Source of the DNA: Desmodesmus armatus
Lineage: Eukaryota > Chlorophyta > Chlorophyceae > Sphaeropleales > Scenedesmaceae
Reading direction: 5' to 3'
DNA: 64,000 nucleotides
Assembly (NCBI GenBank): GCA_007449985.2
Contig: VIIQ02000006.1
Span: forward strand, 620,001 to 684,000
Made by a program: the position numbers and the translations under genes. Shown here in pieces: positions 34,129-44,253 of this stretch (position 1 is its first letter; each line of letters starts with the position of its first letter). The notes under the pieces are model-generated. The model made no database searches and had not been told where the DNA came from. It worked only from the letters and a program-made list of their open reading frames with translations.

Positions 34129-36705
34129 CTACTGCAGTGCCTTGGGAGGGGCCATCAGCTTGAAGGGGCCCACATCCACCTGCACACGCTCTGTTGGCAA
34201 GCCATTGTCTGCATAGAGGTCCACCAACAGCACCCCCGCCATGCTGCCACTGGGCACCTCCTGACTGTTTGGACTGTGGGTCAGCTGGGCACCACTGAAG
34301 TACTGGAAGCAGCTGTTTGGCGGGATGGTGGGCTGTTGACCTGAACACAACCCACAGCAGAGGCAGTTGCAGCAAAAATATGCAGCCAATGAGGCATGCC
34401 CACAAAGCACGCATTGTTGCAAATAGCGCTTGAGCTGTGGCCCACTCATGGCTTTGACTCATAGTATGTAAGTGCCCCTGCCTCGCGACAGCCAGCACAC
34501 AATGCGTCAACATGAACACGCTGGTACCTTTGACAGTGAGCTGCGTGCGGTTGAACGACGTTTGGGTGACAGCGGCCGAGGAATGGGAACGCACCTCACA
34601 ATCAATTGATCAAGTTGATCCTAGAGTCCTAGTATACGGGAGCACCACGGCAGCCAGCACGCATCGACGTGTGCCCCCTGATGTTGGTGCCGCCACAGCT
34701 GATGCATGGATGAGTTGTACCAAGGTACGGTAACATGCTCCATGTAGCTGCTAGCTGCTCTATGATGGCAGCTACATAGGGTACGTTGCCGGGCAGTGCA
34801 CGGGCTTCAGGTGCGTTGTCGGAATTTCTGCGCCATGCGCCTAGCAGCCCCACTGACGCAGGGCCTTCTGCAACTGTGCACTAGCGGGGCCCAGGCTCAC
34901 CTACGATGCCGTTATCAGGGCTGAGTGTGACCAAGGCTTCAAGGGTGCCATTGTCATGCTGGATTGCCCAGTGCCTGCCCAGGACCTTGATGGGGTGCTG
35001 GCGCTCGTTGATAATGCGGATCCTGCAACAACACATGGCCAAGCAATCAAGCATCAAATGTTCCGCATCCCTCTTTTTTCTCCCTGCTGCATCATACCCC
35101 GGCCTTGAATGCCAGCATTGCTTTGCTTGAAAGACACAGCCCAATGTCAGCAGTGAGCGTGGCCGCGGTCTTTGGGAGTGCGTCCTTTGCCTATGCTCAA
35201 CACTCACATACTGAGGAACTGACACAGGCAGCAAGTGACAAGGGTGGCGGCAGAAATTTGTTTGTTTGAGGCTTGAGGTGCGCGCTGCTGGAAAAACGGC
35301 CACAACTGCTGATGCCTTGTACCAGGTACATTTGCTGCAACTCAGTTGCGATCCTATGCAAAGGTGCAAGGTTGTCAAGGGGGCTGCTGAGTGTCATGCC
35401 TACCTGTAGCGGAAGAAGCTTCTGGGCGTTGCGGCACCAAGCAAGCCGCCATCCTTTGCGCTGCAAGCCAAACAAAGAACCATTACGGGAATGTGGGGTG
35501 AGGTCTCGCGCAAATGCCACGGGGAAAGGGGGCTGGCTGGCACCTACTGCCAGTTGGCAGGCGTAGGAAGCCGCCGCGTGCTTGGCTTACGCCATCATTC
35601 CAAATTGCACAATCCCTGTAGCATCGGTTTCAGCCACAACAAGTCGCACTGCTTCAATCATGTGGCCTGTTCTTGCTGCTTTCCGGCTGAGAGTGACAGC
35701 GACTTCCACACCTGTAGCAGCTTGTGGCTTCAATTCTCACCCCCTCTTTGATGGTTGTGCATGAGCATGCCTCCAGGTAGACTTGGTCTGGCACTGCACG
35801 TAGGGCAGCAAACGCCTGCGCACAAACACAGACATGAACACTTGGAGCTGGTGTATCACACGGCGCAAGATAAGCTGCTGCTCATTGATGCAAAAACATA
35901 CACACTTTTTGTAGCCAGTAGCAGTACAAGAGCAGCTGACGTTCCCTGCAGCAAAACACAGTCAATCTGCAGGCTTTGATCAGCCAGGGTCACCTGGTCT
36001 GTGAGCTCTTGAACCTGGCTGGGACTGACACTCCTGTTTGCCTCAAAGTTCGCCCTGCGACGGCAGCGTGGCGCGTTACGCATGCCATAAGGGCCCCACC
36101 GGATGCGTGCAGGTAGCCTGTGATGATGCAAAGTGGGCTGGCACAGAAATATGCATCGTGCATTGCCTGACAGCACGTGTGGAGGCCAGGTGTGCAACAG
36201 GAGCCCTGCCCAGTGCCCTCATCTCACAATGGCCCAATGGCACCCCGCCGCCAGCTTTGTGGTGCATCAGCTTGCACAATGACACAGCTGTCACCAGCTG
36301 ATGCATGCCATCAGGACATACCTGATCAGCTTCCTTATGTCTCCCCAGGAGAGGGCCGACTTTGTTGGTGGGACCTCTAGCCCAGGAACGACTGCCTCAG
36401 TTGCCTCAAGCAGGATAGCTGGCAGAGAAACATGCAGGACGCGCAAAACACTGGTTCGTTGAGGCGTTGCGTGATGTAGGAGGTCTAGGGCTACACCACA
36501 ATGCCCAGTGAGACAGTACTACTGCAGTCAGTACTGCTGCTCAGCACTCACCCTCAGCACTTGCGGGTGCAGTTGGGGAGTAGGACCCGATTCCCCCGAC
36601 TATCGGCTCTCTGATATGGATCGCGCTCAAAGAGGGGTACAAACTCTGGTGGTATCGGACGGAGTGAAGGAGAGATCTGTACAAAAGTTTCACAAGTCCT
36701 GTCAT
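34129..36705 (-). CDS. LYR-like N-terminus fused to ApaG domain
   Basis: Exons 36705-36552, 36418-36322, 36054-35994, 35815-35712, 35460-35404, 35022-34901 and 34340-34129; phases agree throughout, giving 268 residues. The N-terminus MTGLVKLLYRSLLHSVR contains an L-Y-R tripeptide in a basic helix, as in LYR proteins of mitochondrial assembly. A second helical segment, GDIRKLIRANFEANRSVS, resembles LYR-family helices. From about residue 135 is an ApaG domain: KEGVRIEATS, SFFRYRIRIINERQ, KVLGRHWAIQHDNGT, GIVGQQPTIPPNSCFQYFSG, GSMAGVLLVDLYADNG. ApaG is a beta-sandwich fold of bacteria and of eukaryotic adaptor proteins such as FBXO3, SKIP16 and PDIP38. ApaG is certain; the LYR reading is tentative. 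The exon 4 donor (GTGTGG) is the weakest junction. Possibly organellar. Confidence 0.8.
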
Positions 36706-39056
36706 GCCCTCAGAGGAACGTCAAATCAGCAGCTCCTCGTCAAGACTCGCATTCATGCAGTCTTCCACAATAGGGTCGGTGGGTGGTGGGGTGGTGGGCT
36801 TGTCGGGAAGCCTGGCACTGTACCAGGTATAGCATGCGGTTACGTAACTGTGCTGCACCAGTACAGATTTGTTACAATCGCATCCCAAAGTGGCACAGTC
36901 AAGGATGCCACAATGCAAGGCCAATGCCTTCACAGCTGTTGATGCCCTTACTCACATGGTACCGGACACTCAACCACCCTGGCCAGGCACGCCACGCCAT
37001 GCCAGGTCACACCATGCCGCGAAGGCTGTGACCTCAATGGCACGTGAGTGCTGCCAAACAATGTATTATGGGCTTACATATGCCTTGCATCCTCCAATAC
37101 GTACTCTACTCACCATGCACGCGCAACAAGGCATTGCTGCGGAAGTGCACATGCATCATCTCTGAAGGCTGCTGGAGACCAGCCATGCACCAGCGCGGCG
37201 GGCCATATCGAGTGAAAGTGGCACAGTGACGCAACCATGCTAGGCTGGCGGGGCCAGCAGTAAGCAGTCTCCTTCTTGCAACACCACCACCCCAAGACCA
37301 GTGCTTGCATATGGTCGACACTCCTTCACTCCCAACAGCGCGTGCTTGGCCAAGACCAGCAGCGTAAAAATTGCAGTGCCAACAGGCAGCCTGCACACAG
37401 CAGCATCAGACAGGGAAGCACCGAAGTTCCTGCTGAGCTACCCGACGCCGCAGGTCCCCCACAGTCTCAACAGGACAGCGTATACCATACGGAAGCTTGG
37501 GACTCAGCCGTGCACCGCCACGCAAGGTGCCGCCTGCCCAAACTCAACTTCAACGGCAGCCACCATGCCAACAGGAGTACACAGAGGCCATGGCAGATGG
37601 CCGTACCAAAAAGTGTCTGCCGATCACTCACAGCACTGCTTCACCTCCCCTCAACAAGCCAGTCACTGGGCACTCAGAGTCAAACACAGCTCTCCTGCAC
37701 AACAGTTGTGGAGCTGTGCAAAGACGTCACCTGACTGCTCGCGACCCCCCAACCCCCCACCCCCTGCCGATGCAAGACATTGCTGTGTTGGGAACAGATG
37801 ACTGTGCCGCAGGCATACTGTAGCCTCCCTGCTCAACAAACCCACAGCAGCACACACGCGGCCCTATGCAGAATTCAAAGGCAAGTACCGCCCGATGTAG
37901 ATGGTGCACTGCATCATGCAGGCTGCCTGACTGCGGCACAGCCAGCTGGCGTTGATGTGCACCTCTTCCAACATGGTGCACAATTGCAAACCTTGTGGTT
38001 TACTACAACACAACAGCACACACGCACTTGCAGACCCCCAGTAGGGATCTGTGCAGGCTATGGTACCTCTGCAGCACAACATGGAGCTGTTTGCCGCCCG
38101 TACTCAACTTGAGACATGGCTCCTTGACAACATAATGCACCCCGGTGGTGCGCACCATAAGAGCTGCGCTGCAGTGGTCCAAGCAGTACACTGTACAGCC
38201 TCAGCCTTTGTTTGCAAAGCGATGAGAGGCAAGATGCCAACGACAAAAGAAAAGACCAACGACAAGCTCAAAGCAAACACCGAAGACAAGCTCAAACACA
38301 GACTTGAGTACAGAACACACACACAGCAAGCGTGCTCTGTGCTGGCAGCCCAGCATGCAAATGGCAGCAACATGCCAGCCAACTTGCCAGAGACAAAGGA
38401 CCGGAAAAGTCCACAGGCAGTGACCCCAAGGGCTGCTGCAAAGTGGGATGCATGCATTGGCGGGTGACAACGGACTCGCTGCAGGTGCTGCAGGAAAATG
38501 GGCGGGAAATTGTCTGAACTTGCAGACTAGTAGTAGGGCTGCGTAATGGGGTTACGCAGCTGCCACCGCTATGCCCTGTGCAGCAGACAACAGCTCAAAA
38601 AGCACATTGGAACACCCACAGTCAGCTTCTTCCACATACCGCCCTGTGCTGGGTATCCTCCCAGCCTCCAGCGTCCAGGATCAAAATATGGGCTAGGCGG
38701 ACCACGAAGACCAGACCCTGCCTCCCTCCCTTCCTCCTTTTCCCCTCGCTCCTGCATCCCTCCTGCCGCTCATGCCCTCCACATCCACAACCTCCGCCAC
38801 CCACTGATGGCAACGCCAAACAGCGGTGCCACCTACCCCACACCCTGCCTTCAACCAAAACTGCCATATCCACTTCACTCGTCAAACCCAGCCGCCCCAC
38901 CCAACCCGCCCACACCCTGCCGTCCTGTCAGACACACTGCCACAGCCACTTCACTCGCCAAACCTCCCCATCTCAACCACAGGTTGCCCTCAGCCACACT
39001 CCCATAGCCACTTCTTTCGCCCCATCAACCACTCCTGTGCCAGCACACAGCCTGTG
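36706..39056. other. Region with possible unidentified minus-strand exons
   Basis: No complete gene could be assembled. Several minus-strand stretches look exon-like: about 38175-38075 (VRTTGVHYVVKEPCLKLS, then TGGKQLHVVLQR), about 37965-37864 (LEEVHINASWLCRSQ), about 37500-37420 (KLPYGIRCPVETVGDLRRR) and about 37175-37110 (EMMHVHFRSNALLRVHG with donor GTGAGT). Phases do not join cleanly and I do not recognise the peptides. On the plus strand 38051-38467 is open for 138 codons (rich in K/T) without a recognisable domain. Confidence 0.3.
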
Positions 39057-39287
39057 CTGGCTTCACCACTTGCCATCAGATGCGGCCAGCTGGCTTCACC
39101 ACTTGCCATCAGATGCGGCCAGCTGGCTTCACCACTTGCCATCAGATGCGGCCAGCTGGCTTCACCACTTGCCATCAGATGCAGCCAGCTGGCTTCACCA
39201 CTTGCCATCAGATGCGGCCAGCTGGCTTCACCATTTGCCATCAGATGCGGCTAACTGGCTTCACCACTTGCCATCAGATGCCGCCAG
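39057..39287. repeat. 33-bp minisatellite, seven copies
   Basis: Exact 33-bp period starting at 39057, 39090, 39123, 39156, 39189, 39222 and 39255 (CTGGCTTCACCACTTGCCAT plus CAGATGCGGCCAG). Copies differ by one to three bases. The stop codon of the CBM20 gene lies in the copy at 39255-39287. Because 33 is divisible by three, each copy repeats the same stop in that frame and gives an open 11-residue repeat in others. Confidence 0.92.
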
Positions 39288-42200
39288 CCAGCGCTGCAGC
39301 AGCACAGCACACTGCGCAGCAGCGGCAGACTCACCGCCGCCCTGCGGGGCCCCAGTCACCCCCAGGGCCCAGCCCTGCCCTGCGCCACCCTTCTGCCTCA
39401 GCTTCTGCATGAGGCCCAGCTCAATAGGTGTGGCCACCTCCGGCAGCATGTCCTGCAGTGTCCTGCAGTGTGAGGCCAGCTCCTGCAGGCTCCACAGGAT
39501 GTGCATGGACAGCAGCTGCTGGCGGCCTGTTGAGACGGCTGTCAGCAGAGCCTGCTTGGTGGTGATGGTGTCCTTCCAGGTCTGCAGGGCGGCATCTGAC
39601 CAGACTGACTTGTAGGCCTTGAAGGTGGCCCTGCAGGCAGCGGGGTAAGCCATGCAGAAGGACAAGCACAAAAACATGAGCGAGTCTGTTTGAGTTACAG
39701 AAGGATTGAGGCTAGCCGTTGCATGTATGCTCCGCATGTGAGCTTTACGCCAGCAAATCACTCCAAGCACACCGATTTAAATACGCACAGCTGTGCATCA
39801 ACCATACCACCACGAGTGTGTGCCTGTGTGACAGAGGTTGCTGCTTGCCATCTGGTGCAGGAGAGTCATCGGGGCGAGCCCTGTCAAGCCTGCATGCAAT
39901 CCACCTCGCTGAGACTGAGGGATGCATGTGGCCCGTCTATTTCTTCCTGCAACAGCTAATGGCACAACACCCTCTATCCGGCCACCCACCACCTTCTTGT
40001 ACATACTCATAGTGCGGCAAGAAATAGAAAAAGCACAACCCCAACCTCACCTCAGTGCTCCTGCCTGCAGCTCCTCCCACATGCTGTCCCTCCACAGCCC
40101 GCAGGACACCATCACCGCCACCAGCAGCCCCTGGTGGTACTGCTGCACATCCCTGCTCTCCAGCCAGCGCGCACCAGTCAGCATCACATGCACGCCTGCC
40201 TGCCCCTGGCTGCCCCCTGCTCCCATGGTTGGCTGCATGCGCATGCCCAGCCCTGCCCCATAGCCCAGATCCAGGGCCATGCGGTTGTTGTTGTTGCTGT
40301 TGCTCCTGGGGGACAGGTCAGCGATGATGTGCTGGTGCCGCTCAAGCAGCGACTGCTGCTGCAGCTCGAGCTCCTGCACGGCCTCCTTCATTTCCTCTGA
40401 GAGGTCAGATGCCAGCAGGTTGATCCTCTCCAGCAGCATCTTGTCCTCCTGGTCAAGCATCTCTGCAGAGCCAGGGGGCCCGCCGCTGCCTGGGCTGTTA
40501 GCACGGCTGCTGCCAGGCTGTGCAGGCCGTGCTGGGGCCACGGCAGAGGCCGCAACCACGCTGGCTGGGCGCACAGAGCCTGCTGTGTTAATGAGGTCCA
40601 TGCTGCCGCCCTCCATGCCAAGGAGCTGCTTGACCAGCAGCTCCAGGTCGTGGACGGCTGCGGTGTTGTCAGACATCTGCCGCTCCAGGCTGAAGCGCAG
40701 AGCCTCCAACTCATCACGCAGCCCGTGAGAGTCCTGCACATGGAGAGAAAGGGATCGAGAACATAGAACATGCAGCAGCAAAGGGATGCAGGCAGCAGAG
40801 CGCACGCACTGTGAGAGCTAGCTACATAGCCATGCACGGGCCCAGGGTTGATGTACTGATGGGGGTCAACATGCTAGTACATGTGCCGCCTGTAATCACA
40901 GCTAGCCATCTGTAATCTGACCATCGCGTACAAGACAATGAGTACGACAAATAAATCAGGGGCCTCGCCTGCATGTGCCACATGGCCAGTACTACTGGTG
41001 GAGAACTGTGGTACACTTCCGCCACTCATGGGACAAGGGAGGCCCTAGTGTGGCCAGCCTCGCACCTATGTGTTGTCGTATCACCAGCATTCACTACAGG
41101 TGCTTCAGAAAAGCACCAGCATGCCTGACCCTTGCCCGGCCAACCCCTCCTACCTCTCTGAACACCTGCAGCTCCTGCTGCCATGTGTCCAGCACACCCT
41201 GCAGGCCGCTCATTGCCTGCTCCTGCGCCACCGCAGCATCAGCAGCGATGATGGCAGCAGTGTCAGCAGGCCGGTTCCAAGGCACTGCTGCCCCGCTCTC
41301 CAGTGCATCAGCAGTGGCCTCATCCACAGGGCCCACTTGGGCCAGGTAGCGCTCTGTGGTCAGGTGAGACATCTGCTGCTGCACCTGGGCCAGGTCCTCT
41401 TGGATCTCCTGCACAGCAGCACATGTGCAGCAGCACAAGGCAGGTGTGAGATCACGATACTCAGCCACCACCATACACAGCTGGCACAGACGGGCAGACT
41501 TCATCAGTGGTGCTACAGCTGCAGCAACTCAGCGATGCGCTGTGGCAGCTGCAGGCAGATGACTGCTGTATCAGAACTGATGCAAACACGTCCACTATCC
41601 AAGCTGCTGCCTGTCACAACACACCACCTGCATTTGATGATTCTAGGGGCGCAAAGCAAAGCAAACCAAACCAAATCAGGAGACAAGATCCTCCGGAACA
41701 GAACTGATCAGAGCAGAGTAAGCTCCTGCCAGCTGGCAGTATGCTTGCCGGTTGCAGGGTAAAGCTGCGCTTATCACTCACCATCATGGTGGATGTCACT
41801 CCTGTGAGTCCCTCCACCATGTCCTGCCTGAAGCCCATGAGCACCTGCATCAGCTGCTGGTGGCCAGGGATATCACTGTGCAACAGGCTGACGTCAATCT
41901 TGAACATGTCTGCAGGAGCAGGGGGTGCACGGGCTGCTGCAGGCTTGGCCAAACCCACCCCTGACCTCCTCTCTGCCTTCTCTGCTGCGGCTTCAGCCTC
42001 TGCCTGCTGCTGGTATGCTGCAGCGGCGGCCTTGTTTGCGGCTGCAAAGGCTGCTGCCTGGGCGCGCTCGGTGGCTTCTGCCTCACGCTGAGCTGCCTCC
42101 AATTTCTCGTCCTGCTGCTGCAGTTGCTGCAGCTGCTGCCGGTAGGTCACCTGCTGCTGCAGCTCCAGAACCTCAGTGTCCTAGGGAGGATTGGGCACAC

Positions 42201-43975
42201 AGTAGCAACAGAACTGCGAGCTGAGCATTACAGCCATGGCATGTGCGACCTCAACACTCAAGGGCGGGACCAAACATCGCAGGAGTAGGGGAAATGCACA
42301 GCCTTGCTGGTCCAGAGGTAGTGTGCCAGGTGTGCAGGATGCTAGGCAGCGCTGCATTGCTGTTGATCCTGCACACATAGCCCTGCTGATGATCACAGTT
42401 GATGTATTGTAAACCAAACAGTGCACACACTCTTCAGCCATGTAACCCCTATCTGTCCAAGTGTCTTTCACATAGGCAGAAGGTGCAGCAGCAACATTCA
42501 GGCAAAACTGCAAAGTTTGATCCCTGCTCACCTGCGTGTTGCCCCACTGTCCTTCTACCTGCAGCTCAGCCGCTGTCTTGGGCACTGTGAAGCTGCGGTT
42601 GTTGCCGTTCTCCCACTCCAGGTGGCCACCCCTGTGCTCCAGCAGGAACTTGAACTCATACCTGAAAGCATATCACATCCGTGACCACACCGCAGCAAGC
42701 ATTGTAAGATCAGAGTTGCCTTTGCTTTGGATCGTACTCAAATGTGTCAGCCAGCACGAGAGCAGACAGGGTGAGATCACAAACAAACTGCTGACGTTGA
42801 CTTGCCAAGTACCCACCCACCCACCCCTCACACCAACAGCAAACACTGGAGCCGGCATGTGAGAATGTAGATGTGGGTGTGTTGGCGATGATACTGCTTA
42901 CGCATGCAGTCACTAGCCTGACACCACCACTGTTCACCATGCATGAAAGGCCAAGTACCCATAGGTTTACTTGCTGCCCAGTGCGTCACCCTCCTTACCC
43001 GCCAGCTGGCAGCAGCACGTCAGCACTCCACTTGTCCCCATCATTCCATGTCAGCTTTGGCCCGTTGTCAGCATTCCAGGCGCCCATCTGGTCCCCGGAG
43101 CCAGTCACACGCATGTTCTGGCCAAACTCGACATGGCGGGTGATGCACAGCTTTACGTGGGCCTTGCCTGGCACTGCCGCTGCTTTGGCTGGTGGTGCTG
43201 TGCCTGAGGCCTTTCGCGAGCTGCTCTTGCCAAAGCCCTTGCTGTTCTGCTGTGCTGGTGCAGCGCGTGGCTTGCTGGACAGTGCTGCGGTGGCTGTGGG
43301 TGTCATGTCCTGCTCAAAGAGCTGAGTATAGCTGAAGACAGGTTCCGCACTGTTGTTGCCGCCCTTGCCACGGTTGCGGGCCTCCACCTTTTCTGACCGC
43401 CACTGCTGTGGCCACTGCTGCGGGGACTGCTGGGGTTGAGGCCTGGTGCCGGGCAGGTCCTGCTGCACGTGCCGCACATACTGCTGCTGCTGCAGCTTGC
43501 TGGCAGCTGAGAAGGCATCAGAACCACGCCTCAAAGCGTTTGTAGTGGTGTGAGGGAGTGTTGCCTGCCTGGCTGGGCGCCAGGAGGCGGGTGATGCTGG
43601 TGCACAGCGGTGATGCGCTGATGCTGGCAGTCTGGTCACCCGCATCCTGGAGGGCAGCAGCATGGGCTGCCCGAACCCAGCAGGCTGCAGACTTAGCTGG
43701 TGCAGCCTAGGTGACACCAAGGCCCCGCCACAGAGCTGGACACCTGCAAAGAAAAGCAAACAGGTGAGGCAACTTTCGGACTGGTGAAGTCATTGGCCTA
43801 GAAGAAGCCAATCAATCCAAACCCAAACTCAGGATAAACCCACCAGTTGGCATGCTGATCAATGCGCGCGGCTGGACGCGAGACCGCACAATCCGGGAGA
43901 TCACAGCTACAGATGGCAGTTCATTTCATGACTGGAACCGCTGGGGAAGCACACTGGCGATCAATACTTACGCAT
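39261..43975 (-). CDS. CBM20 starch-binding, coiled-coil chloroplast protein (SAGA1-like)
   Basis: Exons 43975-43972, 43743-42999, 42661-42532, 42180-41782, 41408-41154, 40733-40051 and 39630-39261; phases agree, 861 residues. The start is a 4-nt coding exon (ATG C) joined to GTGTCC. The N-terminus (MRVQLCGGALVSPRLHQL, R/S/A-rich) looks like a chloroplast transit peptide. CBM20 at about residues 200-292: VKLCITRHVEFGQNMRVTGS, GDQMGAWNADNGPKLTWND, KWSADVLLPAGGYEFKFLL and the signature HLEWENGNNRSFTVP. The rest is mostly heptad-rich coiled coil (QLQQLQQQDEKLEAAQREAE; ELQQQSLLERHQHIIADLS). CBM20 followed by long coiled coil is the layout of Chlamydomonas SAGA1, which shapes the pyrenoid starch sheath. 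I saw no Rubisco-binding [D/N]W[K/R] motif, so that role is unproven. A strong GTGAGT at 39334-39329 could be a donor to unseen exons. Confidence 0.82.
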
Positions 43976-44253
43976 CAATACTGAGAAGCTGAATTAGGGG
44001 TTCCAAGGCCGATCCCTCTCGTGGTTTCAACTTACGACCCAGATGACTCCTCTTCAGTTGAGCCCAACAACACTGTAGACTCGAAAAGGTTCCTGTAAGT
44101 TCGGAGGTCTCACTAAGACATGGGGGAATTACTGAGCAGTTCATGGCTAGATAGATCACCAGTTCTTTTTTGCTTGTAATTTCGGATCAAGCGTTGTAGC
44201 TCGTTTTGAAACGCATGCCTCAGCCTGTACAATAAGGTAGAGCAGCAGGCAGC
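43976..44253. promoter_or_regulatory. 278-bp divergent promoter
   Basis: It separates the ATGs of the CBM20 protein (-) and the LPA1-like kinase (+). It must contain both 5' UTRs and promoters. No TATA box is evident on either side. Confidence 0.55.

Noticed and set aside
34129..36705. Recent bacterial transfer of the ApaG gene
   Set aside because: Seven phased introns and host-like composition; eukaryotic ApaG proteins are known.
39329..39334. GTGAGT in the last CBM20 exon as a donor
   Set aside because: No downstream exon with matching phase was found; kept only as an alternative.
38578..39615. 345-codon plus-strand frame rich in FTTCHQM-type repeats
   Set aside because: Created by the 33-bp minisatellite and by antisense of the CBM20 last exon.
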